Source: Vagococcus allomyrinae
GTDB taxonomy: Bacteria > Bacillota > Bacilli > Lactobacillales > Vagococcaceae
DNA length: 64,000 nucleotides
NCBI RefSeq assembly: GCF_017829975.1
Contig: NZ_JAEEGA010000001.1
Span: 434,001 to 498,000 of the forward strand
Direction of reading: 5' to 3'
Part shown: piece after piece, positions 28,896 through 38,966 of the stretch
Layout: the number at the start of each line of letters is the position of its first letter
Position numbering within the stretch: position 1 is the stretch's first letter
Notes under the pieces: generated by a model
What the model was told of the DNA's origin: nothing
What the model saw: only the letters and a program-made list of their open reading frames with translations
Databases searched by the model: none
Translations under genes and position numbers: made by a program

Positions 28896-29921
28896 ATGTT
28901 ACCAAAAACACTCACAAAAGAATTTATCAAAGGAATGCCAAAGGCGGAACTCCATCTTCATTTGGAAGGAACATTAGAGCCAGATTTGAAGTTAGTGCTA
29001 GCCGAAAAAAATCAGATTGATATTGGTCAAACAACGATTGCTGAAATTGAAAAAAGTTATCAATTTGATTCTTTGCCATCATTTTTAAATATCTATTATC
29101 CGGCCATGAATGTCTTACAGGTTGAGGAGGATTTTTATCAATTGGCCATGGCTTATTTAACAAAAGTTAAAGCTCACAATGTTCGTTATGCTGAATTGTT
29201 TTTTGATCCTCAAGCGCATACTAGCCGTGGTATTTCTTTTGAAACTGTCATCAATGGTTATTACCGTGCAGTTACAGACAGTCATACTTTAGGGATTGAA
29301 ACTGCCTTAATCATGTGCTTCTTGCGAGATATGTCAGCTGAATCAGCTGCTGAAACTTTTGAGCAAGCGTTGCCTCACAGAGATAAAATCTTAGGGATAG
29401 GCCTTGATTCAGATGAACACGGCAATCCTCCTGGCAAATTTAAAGCGGTATTTAAACGGGCGAAAGAAGCGGGTTTCCACATTACCATGCATTGTGATAT
29501 TGATCAGGAGAATTCGATTGGCAATATCCGAGAGGCGTTGCTAGATATTCAAGTGGAACGTTTGGATCATGGAACCAATATTGTGGAAGATCGTGAGTTA
29601 GTGGAGTATGTCAAAGAACAAGGCATTGGTTTAACTTGTTGTCCGGTTTCTAATGGGTTTGTAGTGGACGATATGAAAGGCAAAGAAATTCTGGACTTGC
29701 TAAGAGAAGGGGTTAAAGTAACCGTTAATTCTGATGATCCTGCTTATTTCCAAAGTTATATCTCCGATGATATTTTCGCCTTAAGTGAAAATTATGATAT
29801 GACGCCAGCTGATGTGGTTTTGTTAGCAGAAAATTCCTTTGCCATTAGTTGGTTACCAGAAGCGAAGAAAAGCAGCTACTTACAAGAAATTGCTGATTAT
29901 GTGGCGAGTTATAACGAGTAA
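28896..29921 (+). CDS. Adenine/adenosine deaminase family protein, probably adenine deaminase
   Basis: The 341-residue amidohydrolase has zinc ligands in ELHLHLEGT, ITMHCDID and VNSDDPAYF, and the catalytic HTE/HCD region. The segment GIGLDSDEHGNPPGKF resembles adenine deaminases (GLDS-x-E-x-GNPP-x-KF) more than adenosine deaminases (GLDLAGDE). It would deaminate adenine to hypoxanthine in purine salvage. Annotation pipelines may label it add. Start follows AAGGGG. Confidence 0.78.
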   Translation: MLPKTLTKEFIKGMPKAELHLHLEGTLEPDLKLVLAEKNQIDIGQTTIAEIEKSYQFDSLPSFLNIYYPAMNVLQVEEDFYQLAMAYLTKVKAHNVRYAELFFDPQAHTSRGISFETVINGYYRAVTDSHTLGIETALIMCFLRDMSAESAAETFEQALPHRDKILGIGLDSDEHGNPPGKFKAVFKRAKEAGFHITMHCDIDQENSIGNIREALLDIQVERLDHGTNIVEDRELVEYVKEQGIGLTCCPVSNGFVVDDMKGKEILDLLREGVKVTVNSDDPAYFQSYISDDIFALSENYDMTPADVVLLAENSFAISWLPEAKKSSYLQEIADYVASYNE

Positions 29922-29948
29922 GCATAAAAGAAAGGGGCAGTTAAAAAG

Positions 29949-30488
29949 ATGAACGAGCAAGATGTCTTGACTTTTTGGTTTCAGGAATCAGCAGAAAAAC
30001 AGTGGTTTACTAAGGATTCAGGCTATGATGAACAAATTCGTCAAAAGTTTGGGAGTTGTCATCAGCAAGCGATCCGAGGAGAATGTGTGGGGTGGCGAAA
30101 AAATATTCGGGGGCGTTTGGCAGAAATTATTGTGTTGGATCAGTTTTCTCGTAATTTATTTCGTGATAGTCCTTTAGCATTTGCTAACGATGGCATGGCC
30201 TTAGTATTAACTCAAGAAGCGATTGCCACAGGTGAAATAGATCAACTCTCCCAAGTAGAGCGCTCATTTTTATTTATGCCTTTAATGCACTCAGAATCAT
30301 TGGTGATTCACGATGAGGCCTTAAAACGGTTTGCGGAACCAGGCATGGAGACGACGTTAGACTTTGAAAAAAGACATCGGGATATTCTATTGCGATTTGG
30401 TCGCTATCCGCATCGCAATCAGATTCTGGGTCGAGCCTCAACTGATGAAGAGTTGGCGTTTTTAACGGAGCCAGGCTCCTCCTTCTAG
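29949..30488 (+). CDS. DUF924 family protein
   Basis: The 179-residue protein has the DUF924 pattern: an N-terminal VLTFWFQ...QWFTKD, then RGRLAEIIVLDQFSRNLFR, LFMPLMHSES and a C-terminal RFGRYPHRNQILGR. The fold is helical and TPR-like; the biochemical function is unknown. It lies 27 bp after the deaminase with its own site and is probably co-transcribed. Confidence 0.85.
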   Translation: MNEQDVLTFWFQESAEKQWFTKDSGYDEQIRQKFGSCHQQAIRGECVGWRKNIRGRLAEIIVLDQFSRNLFRDSPLAFANDGMALVLTQEAIATGEIDQLSQVERSFLFMPLMHSESLVIHDEALKRFAEPGMETTLDFEKRHRDILLRFGRYPHRNQILGRASTDEELAFLTEPGSSF

Positions 30489-30558
30489 TCTAAAAGGTCA
30501 CTAAAATGGCATCAAAGTGTTGTTGAGATGATGTTCTTTCAGGAAGCCTATTCTTTAG

Positions 30559-30589
30559 CCGCCTTTTCGAAAACGTTAAGGCGGTTTTT
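30559..30589 (+). terminator. Terminator after the DUF924 gene
   Basis: CCGCCTT (30559-30565) and AAGGCGG (30578-30584) pair, followed by TTTTT. Confidence 0.75.
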
Positions 30590-30789
30590 GCTGTTTTGTT
30601 ATGAGAATCGGCTTATGATGGGGAGTATTTTTGAAAATGGCAATATTAGTTTATTAACTTTGTTTTTATAATGATTAATATACTATATACTGATAAGTGA
30701 ACTTTTGTTTCTGCAAGCTCAGTGTTTGTCCTTTTGAATGCTACCTAATGATGGGACCGGAGACACTTACTGCATAAAGAAGTATCTTA

Positions 30790-30817
30790 GGAATTAAGAG
30801 GTAAACCCTCTTATTCC
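30790..30817. other. Strong small hairpin upstream of the VTC gene
   Basis: GGAAT(T)AAGAGG pairs with CCTCTTATTCC around a 5-nt loop. It lies in the 472-bp gap upstream of the VTC gene and about 55 bp before that gene's promoter. No T-run follows immediately. Its role is unknown. Confidence 0.45.
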
Positions 30818-30849
30818 AATAGTTTTAAATACTTTCCTTCAATAAACGA

Positions 30850-30877
30850 TTGTTTTTTATAGTTTTTATGCTATAGT
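30850..30877 (+). promoter_or_regulatory. Promoter of the VTC/DUF4956 operon
   Basis: TTGTTT (30850-30855) and TATAGT (30872-30877) with a TGC extension are 16 bp apart, 84 bp before the start codon. Confidence 0.55.
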
Positions 30878-30960
30878 ATTTTTAGATGATATATCCTTAA
30901 TAAAGTGTCTGTCATCACTAATTTTGTTGAACTGATAACATAGGAAGGTGGTTGAGAACA

Positions 30961-31704
30961 ATGGCAACAGAAGTGAGCAAACACCCTAAAGTAATCACCA
31001 AATACCGATTAAATTATGCTCAGTACAGTCAACTGAGAAAAATGAGTTACCCTCATCTTGTGGAAGAACAAGCGGGGACTCATGAATTAAGTGCTCTATA
31101 TTTCGATACAGCGGATTTTGAGTTAATGCGTGAGGTTCAGGAAGGAAGTATCTATCAGGAGTTATTTCGCATGAGAACGAGTGATCGTTTAATGGAAAAG
31201 TCCTTAGTGGCGATGGAAATTGTCAAACAGTTTGATGGCAAAAATTCTCAACGCAACGTCTTAATTCCTTATGTAAATGCCCAGAGCTTTTTAAGGGATT
31301 ATCGGAAACATGTTATGAAAAAAGGACTAGAAGCACAGATTAGTCGAGAAATAGAGTACCTCGTTTCGGGGAAGAATTTAGTGCCAAAAGTAGTCATTTC
31401 TTCTGATAGGATAATGGCGAAATGTTTAAAAAAGGGTCGTTTAGATATAAACTTTGATTTTAATATTCGTTGGCGATCGACAGATTTTGACTTACGAAAA
31501 GGGAATATTGGTGATTTTGTTGATCCGACATTAAATGTTTTAATGACAGTTAAAAGCGATGGAGACTGTCCCCTTTGGTTCAGAGAATTATTGGAAGAGT
31601 TAAGCATTTGTGAAACATCATTTTCAAGCTTAATAGTGACTTATAAAGAACATCTATTTAATAAGGAGAAAAAACATTATGTTAGTGAGTTTGTTAGCCG
31701 ATAA
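30961..31704 (+). CDS. VTC-domain (polyphosphate polymerase-like) protein
   Basis: The 247-residue protein has the VTC tunnel-fold layout: LSALYFDTADFELM, LFRMRTSD, AMEIVKQFDGKNSQRNV, VVISSDRIMAK and LDINFDFNIRWR. Two positions that are usually acidic look changed: the first strand reads VITKYRLN where E-x-KY is common, and the last strand reads VLMTVKSDGDCPLWF where an E-x-K is expected. Catalysis is therefore doubtful. The start ATG follows AGGAAGGTGG. It overlaps the DUF4956 gene by 26 bp. Confidence 0.75.
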   Translation: MATEVSKHPKVITKYRLNYAQYSQLRKMSYPHLVEEQAGTHELSALYFDTADFELMREVQEGSIYQELFRMRTSDRLMEKSLVAMEIVKQFDGKNSQRNVLIPYVNAQSFLRDYRKHVMKKGLEAQISREIEYLVSGKNLVPKVVISSDRIMAKCLKKGRLDINFDFNIRWRSTDFDLRKGNIGDFVDPTLNVLMTVKSDGDCPLWFRELLEELSICETSFSSLIVTYKEHLFNKEKKHYVSEFVSR

Positions 31705-32344
31705 AGCGGAGAGTATTAATATGATTCAATTAGGGTTGTGTACTGTTACATCTATTGCGCTAGGAATTATGATAGCCTTAGTCTGCATGCATCGCAACAG
31801 TTATCGTAAGAATTTTATCGTAAGTTTACTGGTTTTGCCATCGTTGATTCAATTTATCATGATGTTAATTCAGGAAGATTTGGTACGGGGAATTGTTTTG
31901 TTAGGTGTGTTTGGACTCATGAGAACCAGCGTAGAGCCTGGTGAATCGCGTGAAACCATGAGTCTTTTGTGGGCTATTGGAATTGGGATTGCCACAGGGC
32001 TAGGGTATATTATTTATGTGATTTCCTTCTCCTTAGTGCTAAGTGTCTTGTTGTTAATGATGCAATCGATTTCCTTTGGTGGTGCAGGTCGGACGAGTAA
32101 ACGAGTCATTAAAATCATGATTCCAGAAAACTTGGATTATCCTAATCTATTTGACGATCTTTTTAAGAAATATTTACATGAGTTTTCGATGGAAAGTGTC
32201 AAAACTACTAATATGGGTAGTCTTTATGAAATTGCTTATGCAGTCAAGTTTAAAGATATAGCCAATGAAAAAGCACTTATCGATGAGATTCGTATTAGAA
32301 ATGGTAACCTGACGGTAATATCTGCCAAGGTTGAGAGCCATTAG
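31679..32344 (+). CDS. DUF4956 membrane protein
   Basis: The 221-residue protein has four N-terminal membrane helices (about 15-140) and a soluble C-terminal domain, with the FGLMRTSVEPGESRETMSLLWAIGIGIATG stretch typical of DUF4956. DUF4956 genes commonly neighbour VTC-domain genes. The joint function is undescribed; a role in an envelope-associated polymer is a guess. The gene overlaps the VTC gene end and has its own AAGGAG site. Confidence 0.78.
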   Translation: MLVSLLADKAESINMIQLGLCTVTSIALGIMIALVCMHRNSYRKNFIVSLLVLPSLIQFIMMLIQEDLVRGIVLLGVFGLMRTSVEPGESRETMSLLWAIGIGIATGLGYIIYVISFSLVLSVLLLMMQSISFGGAGRTSKRVIKIMIPENLDYPNLFDDLFKKYLHEFSMESVKTTNMGSLYEIAYAVKFKDIANEKALIDEIRIRNGNLTVISAKVESH

Positions 32345-32350
32345 GATTAG

Positions 32351-32607
32351 AAAAGCTCAACGAGGCGTTGCCGTAGCTCTAATTGCTTTACTTCGTTGTC
32401 CCCTTGTCTCTACGCATTAAAATGCTAGAACAACGGCAGCAATTAGAAACAAGGGCCACTAGACTGCGTTCTGATCTCATCAATTGCTATACGCTGAAGC
32501 GTCGAGCATTGAAGGTCGAAGAGCACTTAGAATTTGTTGAGTTCAAAGTTTAGCGTAGGGCTACCTCGTGAAGCTGGATTCAAACTACTATTTATACTTT
32601 CCTATCG
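32351..32607 (+). repeat. Dispersed intergenic repeat, copy B (about 257 bp)
   Basis: It begins AAAAGCTCAACGAGGCGTTGCC, seven bases after the DUF4956 stop, and ends with GCGTAGGGCTACCTCGTGAAGCTGG and TATACTTTCCTAT-type sequence (the longest match to copy C is split here). The ends form an imperfect inverted repeat around AGCT-nn-ACGAGGC. Interior blocks ATTGCTTTACTTCG and AACGGCAGCAATTAGAA are shared with copy C. No open reading frame is present. Confidence 0.75.
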
Positions 32608-32610
32608 AGT

Positions 32611-32651
32611 AAAAAAGCAGTTGAGAGACGTCATTCTCAACTGCTTTTTTT
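32611..32651. terminator. Bidirectional terminator
   Basis: AAAAAAGCAGTTGAGA and TCTCAACTGCTTTTTTT form a perfect stem with an 8-nt loop, between repeat copy B and the convergent gene ending at 32650. Confidence 0.88.
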
Positions 32652-32991
32652 AGGCCATTAAAGCCTCATAATCTTTGCGTTGCAGACAGTGTATTAGTTC
32701 TAAATCAATGTGAGTTAATTGTTTTTGTGCTAGTACTTCTTTGATTCGATAGATGGTTGATTGATAAAAGCCACGAGATTTAATCCGCTGAACAACAGGA
32801 AATTCCTGTTGATATTTGAGGGATTTAGGATTAGTTTCCCCTTCCCATTCAGAAATAAAATGTCTCAATGCATCTGGTAAAGAGGTTAATAAGACATCTT
32901 GATTGATGCCCTGAAGGTTAAAATCGGGCAGGGTGTTTATTTTAGCTGCATATCCTTCGACAATTGGTGAAAGTTCAATGAGAATCTCCAT
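32650..32991 (-). CDS. Hypothetical protein, 113 residues
   Basis: The start at the second ATG (32991) is preferred because AAAGG precedes it by 9 nt. The protein is acidic to neutral, without membrane segments or cysteine pairs, and has the helical C-terminal segment RIKEVLAQKQLTHIDLELIHCLQRKDYEAL. I do not recognise a family. It is monocistronic with a good terminator. The upstream region on its strand has a TATAAT near 33045 inside an AGCGCT...AGCGCT repeat pair. Confidence 0.6.
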   Translation of the reverse strand: MEILIELSPIVEGYAAKINTLPDFNLQGINQDVLLTSLPDALRHFISEWEGETNPKSLKYQQEFPVVQRIKSRGFYQSTIYRIKEVLAQKQLTHIDLELIHCLQRKDYEALMA

Positions 32992-33145
32992 ATGAAACAT
33001 CCTTTCTTTTTCGGTTGTAAATAACAGCGCTTACTGTGAGTTTAATTATAGCGCTAATTTCACAAAAAAGCGATAACTTAGCTTGTTTCTTTTGTATAGT
33101 TTCGGTTTAACCGTGCTTTTGGCCTTTGTTGCTGGGAGGGTGTTT

Positions 33146-33250
33146 GTGAAAAAACGTTGTGTTTGGTGGCTGTCTTGCTATAGAGGTGGTTCAACTATAA
33201 GTTGGCGACGACATCTTTCGGTTTGCACGACTCCTTGTTTTAGAGTTTAG
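33146..33250 (+). CDS. Possible 34-residue cationic cysteine-rich peptide
   Basis: A GTG start follows GGGAGGG by 5 nt and opens a 34-codon frame with four cysteines (5, 11, 27, 31), six basic residues and three tryptophans. No promoter is obvious, and chance is a real alternative. The surrounding gap (32992-33360) contains no other gene. Confidence 0.22.
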   Translation: MKKRCVWWLSCYRGGSTISWRRHLSVCTTPCFRV

Positions 33251-33360
33251 GATAAGCTAACAAAGTGTATTAAGGGGCGGGAGATAAGTAGTTCTCAGGC
33301 AATCAAATAATAGTATCGCGCAACTTTCTTTCAGTCTCACGATCTTTCATCAACAGTAAA

Positions 33361-33400
33361 ATAGCAAGGAAGGCATTCGACAGAATACCTTCCTTGCTAA
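33361..33400 (-). terminator. Terminator of the DUF368 gene
   Basis: On the minus strand TAGCAAGGAAGGTATTC pairs with GAATGCCTTCCTTGCTA, followed by TTTTAC. The stem has one wobble pair. Confidence 0.75.
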
Positions 33401-33429
33401 TCTTAGAGTGTTTAAGTTAGTAAGTTCTT

Positions 33430-34266
33430 TTAATCATTTTTATACTGTTCTTCTAAACGGCTCATCCACCAGCCAAGAGCGGCTCCAGCGATACAAAGGG
33501 CAAAGCTGGCAAAGTAGTTAGGTAGAGTAAAGCTGCTGTAGTCCGTAGGGATGATCATAATGGTGGAAGCAAAGACAATCCCTAAAATAAAGTGGAATAG
33601 TTTGGCATAGGCTTTGCTGAAAATATAGTCCATTACTTTTGATAAGGCTAGGACACAAACAAGTCCACCAATGGCGATAGGTATGATAACCCCAAATTCA
33701 ACATTTTTAATGCCGTCTGACATAGCTTTATACATTCCCATGTAAACCAAAAAGTTAGAAGGACTGAGGCCTGGAACGATAATACCGAGACCAATTAGCG
33801 CGCCCGCTATCATCCAGGTGAAGAAGTTTTGTTCAATACTTCCTGAGAATAAATTTTTGCCATAAAGTAAGAAGATTAGGCCAAGGATAAAGGTGGCAAT
33901 CATGATCATAACATCTGTATTATTGCGTCCGTGCTTGCCTGCCTCTTTCCAAAGAGCTGGAACTGTTCCGATGATACAGCCGACGAAAAACCAGAGGATG
34001 ATGCTCTCATAATTTCCTAAGAGAAAGCTGACGGCGAAAGATAGAAGAAAAACCCCAGATAATCCTCCTAAGCCAACGGGAATAAAGAAAATAACATTTT
34101 CTTTAAAATTTTTGGTGATGTGTGCTAAAAAGGTGATGATCCGCTCATATATACCAAATACTGCTGCTAAGGCACCACCGCTAATGCCTGGCAAAATAAA
34201 ACCAGAACCGATGAACATTCCTTTTAAAAAACGTAAAAGCCAATCTTTTATACGACTATTTGTCAT
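33430..34266 (-). CDS. DUF368 membrane protein, putative undecaprenyl-phosphate translocase (PopT)
   Basis: The 278-residue polytopic protein begins LRFLKGMFIGSGFILPGISGGALAAVFGIYE and repeats a similar motif in the second half (GIIVPGLSPSNFLVYMGMY), the two inverted halves of the DUF368 fold. DUF368 proteins (PopT in staphylococci and Vibrio) are reported to recycle undecaprenyl phosphate across the membrane for wall synthesis. About eight to nine helices are visible. It is divergent from glpK. Confidence 0.85.
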   Translation of the reverse strand: MTNSRIKDWLLRFLKGMFIGSGFILPGISGGALAAVFGIYERIITFLAHITKNFKENVIFFIPVGLGGLSGVFLLSFAVSFLLGNYESIILWFFVGCIIGTVPALWKEAGKHGRNNTDVMIMIATFILGLIFLLYGKNLFSGSIEQNFFTWMIAGALIGLGIIVPGLSPSNFLVYMGMYKAMSDGIKNVEFGVIIPIAIGGLVCVLALSKVMDYIFSKAYAKLFHFILGIVFASTIMIIPTDYSSFTLPNYFASFALCIAGAALGWWMSRLEEQYKND

Positions 34267-34312
34267 GAAGTTGCTCCTTTTCCAATCAATCTGTTAGTTT
34301 CAAGAGTAGTGT

Positions 34313-34349
34313 TTTCTTTTTAAAGGGATCCTAAGGATCTTTAAAGAAG
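34313..34349. other. Inverted repeat between the DUF368 and glpK genes
   Basis: TTCTTTTTAAAGGGATCCT and AGGATCTTTAAAGAAGAA pair with small bulges. It sits in the 309-bp divergent gap and could be an operator or an mRNA leader structure. A weak glpK promoter (TTACTT, N18, TATTAT at 34501) is the only other candidate here. Confidence 0.4.
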
Positions 34350-34500
34350 AAGGTCAATCATTACAATTTTACTATTGTTTGCTCGAGAGTTCAAATTAAT
34401 TAACGATAATCTAATGAAAGGAAGAACAGTGCTCTTTAATATAGGTGGAATTGTTTGTGAAATAGTCAATTTATTATTACTTTTATGGATTCAAGTGTAG

Positions 34501-36072
<1,572 letters not shown>

Positions 36073-36078
36073 GGATTG

Positions 36079-36105
36079 AACCGGAAAATAGTTTCCGGTT
36101 TTTTT
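36079..36105 (+). terminator. glpK terminator
   Basis: AACCGGAAA and TTTCCGGTT form a 9-bp stem with a 4-nt loop and a T-run. Confidence 0.88.
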
Positions 36106-36252
36106 ACTGTTGCCATTGAGATGGAGGATTCACAATGTGTCTTTCGATGTAGTTGGAGAATAAAGAGACTCACATTTTGCTGATAAGCTGTGAGTAGGGT
36201 GTGGTTTAACGATGAAGGGATACAGTGGCAGTTAGTGATCGGAGTGCCTTGA

Positions 36253-36281
36253 TTGACATTTTTTGTGAAATGCAGTATATT
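36253..36281 (+). promoter_or_regulatory. Promoter of the MarR-MFS operon
   Basis: TTGACA (36253-36258) and TATATT (36276-36281) are exactly 17 bp apart, an almost consensus vegetative promoter. Confidence 0.8.
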
Positions 36282-36294
36282 TTTAAAGGGTTAA

Positions 36295-36306
36295 TTCGGT
36301 ACCGAA
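36295..36306. promoter_or_regulatory. Candidate MarR operator
   Basis: The perfect 12-bp palindrome TTCGGTACCGAA lies about 14 bp after the -10 box, at the expected transcript start. Binding there would block the operon, fitting autorepression by the MarR protein. Confidence 0.55.
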
Positions 36307-36403
36307 GTATTCGGTGGTGAAGATCGAAAGGGATGGAGCAGTGGAAAGGTTCATCTTTATTTCGTGTCCAGTAAAGCTGTTCTTATCAGGGAGGATCGAT
36401 AGT

Positions 36404-36853
36404 GTGAATGAAAAATTAACGCGAGACATTTTATTATCTTTGCGGGAATTGCGTAAAGAGACTCAAGCACTGCTAGAAGAGCAGTCAAAAACGTATCATA
36501 TTTCTACAACTCAATTATTTATTTTGGATATGCTGGATAAGTATCCCCAGTCATCTCTTCATGAAGTGGCTAAATTGGTCAATTTGAGTCCTAGTACAAC
36601 GTCAGAAGTGGTCGAAAAAATGGTGAAAGCTGGCTATTTGAAACGAGAACAAAGTCAAAAAAATCGCAGGACGTTGGAGCTCTCTTTAACGGCGGCAGGT
36701 AAAGAAACCTTGACTAACACTTACTCTGACTATATCCAAGATTTTGCAGTCTTGGCAGAACTGGATGAGAGTCGGTTGCAGGCATTTTATGAGACGCAAC
36801 AAGCGATTATTGACTTACTAAAACAAAGGAGATTGACAAGTGGGGAAAAGTAA
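36404..36853 (+). CDS. MarR-family transcriptional regulator
   Basis: The GTG start at 36404 follows GGGAGG by 9 nt. The 149-residue protein has a winged-helix domain with SLHEVAKLVNLSPSTTSEVVEKMVKAGYLKREQSQKNRRTLELSLT (recognition helix about 60-80, wing about 90). It overlaps the MFS gene by 14 bp, so it most likely represses its own efflux operon in response to a drug or toxic compound. Confidence 0.88.
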   Translation: MNEKLTRDILLSLRELRKETQALLEEQSKTYHISTTQLFILDMLDKYPQSSLHEVAKLVNLSPSTTSEVVEKMVKAGYLKREQSQKNRRTLELSLTAAGKETLTNTYSDYIQDFAVLAELDESRLQAFYETQQAIIDLLKQRRLTSGEK

Positions 36854-38276
36854 AGAAAACAAACAAGATATTACCGTTCTAATTATTTTATTATTTGGTA
36901 CTTTTTTAAGTTTTTTAAATCAAACCTTGATGAACGTGGCATTGCCAAGTATTATGCGTGATTTTGAAATCACGGCGGCTCAAGGTCAGTGGTTGTCTAA
37001 TGGGTATATGCTGATCAGTGGGGTGATGATACCAGCCACCGCATTTTTAATTGATCGCTTTAAAACCCGTCATCTTTATTTAACATCGATGATTGTTTTT
37101 ACAGCAGGAACGTTGCTAGCGTCAGTTTCATTGAATTATCCGATGCTGATTGCTGGTCGGATGATCCAAGCTCTTGGGGCTGGGCCGATCAGTCCCTTAA
37201 TGACCGTTGTGGTGATGAATATGTTCCCTATGGAAAAGCGGGGCAAGGCTATGGGCTTTATCGGTTTGGCGATGAATTTTGCGCCAGCGATTGGCCCGAC
37301 GTTGTCCGGTTGGATCGTTCAGTCTTATAGCTGGCGTTCGATCTTTTTTATCGTATTACCGTTAGGCGTCATCAACATCGTGGTAGCCTTTTTCGCGTTG
37401 AAAAATTTTGGGGTTCAGCGTTTTCCTAAATTTAATGTGACGGGCATCGTGTTGTCTACAATTGGATTAGGGACGTTGTTACTAGGTTTTAGTAATGCAG
37501 GAGATAAATCTTGGGGAACTTTCGATGTAGCGGGTTACATTATTATTGGACTGGTTGTAACAGCATTATTTGTTTATCAACAGTCACATACTGATACGCC
37601 ATTATTAAATTTTTCTGTTTTTAAAAATCGTTTGTTTACAATTTCAACGGTGACAAACTTTGTGGTAATTATGGGATTGTATGGCGGCATGATTTTGTTG
37701 CCGATCTTCTTACAAAACGTCCAGGGGGTCTCTCCGATGACGTCAGGCATGGTTTTATTACCAGGGGCGTTAATCACCGCGTTTATGTCGCCGATCACTG
37801 GGGCACTCTATGATCGAATGGGTGCTAAATATTTAAGTTTCTTTGGTTTATTATTGCTATCATTGGGAACGTTTATGTTTACCTTCATTTCATCCGAGAC
37901 GAGCTTGCTTTATTTATCAACGATGCAAGGGGTTCGTTCGTTTGGTTTGGCCTTGGCTTTAATGCCACTTCAAACAGAAGCGTTAAACGCCCTTTCTTTA
38001 GATGTGATGGCTCACGGATCGGCCATGTATAATACTGTTCGTCAAATTGCCGGCTCAATTGGAACGGCTGTCTTGGTGACTGTCATGAGTCGAGGAACTG
38101 TTGGGTTTGCCCAGGCAAATCCAAGTGCGACACTACAAGCGGCAACAGTACATGGCATCCAGGTGGCATATATAGGAGCGACAGTCATTACGTTTATTGC
38201 GGCAGGTTTTTGCCTTTTATTGAATACACCGAAGAAAGATCAGCTTCAAAGTGTGGGACAGTTGGAAGAAGTTTAA
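36840..38276 (+). CDS. MFS drug efflux transporter (DHA2, 14 helices)
   Basis: The 478-residue transporter starts at GTG after AAGGAG. Motif C-type sequence AIGPTLSGWI and MIPATAFLIDRFKTRHLYL (motif A region) mark the DHA2 drug:H+ antiporter family, and about 14 hydrophobic helices are present. Substrate unknown. It is coupled to the MarR gene by a 14-bp overlap. Confidence 0.88.
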   Translation: MGKSKENKQDITVLIILLFGTFLSFLNQTLMNVALPSIMRDFEITAAQGQWLSNGYMLISGVMIPATAFLIDRFKTRHLYLTSMIVFTAGTLLASVSLNYPMLIAGRMIQALGAGPISPLMTVVVMNMFPMEKRGKAMGFIGLAMNFAPAIGPTLSGWIVQSYSWRSIFFIVLPLGVINIVVAFFALKNFGVQRFPKFNVTGIVLSTIGLGTLLLGFSNAGDKSWGTFDVAGYIIIGLVVTALFVYQQSHTDTPLLNFSVFKNRLFTISTVTNFVVIMGLYGGMILLPIFLQNVQGVSPMTSGMVLLPGALITAFMSPITGALYDRMGAKYLSFFGLLLLSLGTFMFTFISSETSLLYLSTMQGVRSFGLALALMPLQTEALNALSLDVMAHGSAMYNTVRQIAGSIGTAVLVTVMSRGTVGFAQANPSATLQAATVHGIQVAYIGATVITFIAAGFCLLLNTPKKDQLQSVGQLEEV

Positions 38277-38281
38277 CAGGT

Positions 38282-38318
38282 AAAAAGTGGTTACGGCAAA
38301 GTCGTAACCACTTTTTTT
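38282..38318 (+). terminator. Terminator of the MarR-MFS operon
   Basis: AAAAAGTGGTTACG and CGTAACCACTTTTTTT form a perfect stem with a short loop. Confidence 0.9.
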
Positions 38319-38366
38319 AGGGATACTGCATTTATTTTGTTAAAAGGAAGTGATTGTAATGGCAAG

Positions 38367-38966
38367 TTAATCATTGGTTAGGGCTGTTAGTTGGTCGTAA
38401 AGATCTCTCGATAAAATGATTAAAGTTGGAGATGTGATGGCCACATGTTCGATTTGTTGGGTGAAAATTGCGGTAATAGGTGTGAAAATGATTAAGTCAA
38501 TGGCTTCTATAGCAACGATTTTTCTAGCGTCTAAGGCGTCGACTGTCAACCATTCGACATTTCCGTAGTAGCGAGTAGTTAATTTGGCTTCTAAGAGAGT
38601 AGCCTCATTGGCGAGAGTTGTTTCTTTGACGATAGGTGTGATGATCAATCCTTTTTTTTGAAGTGTGTTACTTAAGTCAGCCTCTGATAGTGGTGGTGAT
38701 TGTTCTTTGGAGTGGGGGCGATTGAAGGCTCGCAAGATTTTATGGATCAGTTTTTCTTGTGAGGCCGCTGATTTTGAATCAAGTAAGTCGGTAGTTTCCA
38801 TGTGATACAAGCTTCTCAAATTTAACAGACTGGTGTCGTTAGGGAGCTGTTTATTTTCTTCCCACTGAAAAAGTGTTTCGGGAGAAATACGCAGTAATTT
38901 ACTAACATCTTCTTGAGTATACCCAAGTAGGGTTCGGGGTGTTTTTAAGTGAGTTCCGATTGGCAT
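38367..38966 (-). CDS. XRE-family helix-turn-helix protein
   Basis: The start at 38966 follows AGAAGGAG; a longer reading from 39092 has no site. The N-terminal domain (about 1-55) is a Cro/C1-type helix-turn-helix (LLGYTQEDVSKLLRISPETLFQWEENKQLP). The C-terminal 130 residues have no recognised ligand domain, with two strands of hydrophobic character. A minus-strand promoter (TAGACA 39112-39117, TATGAT 39088-39093, 18-bp spacer) lies upstream. Targets unknown. Confidence 0.75.
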   Translation of the reverse strand: MPIGTHLKTPRTLLGYTQEDVSKLLRISPETLFQWEENKQLPNDTSLLNLRSLYHMETTDLLDSKSAASQEKLIHKILRAFNRPHSKEQSPPLSEADLSNTLQKKGLIITPIVKETTLANEATLLEAKLTTRYYGNVEWLTVDALDARKIVAIEAIDLIIFTPITAIFTQQIEHVAITSPTLIILSRDLYDQLTALTND

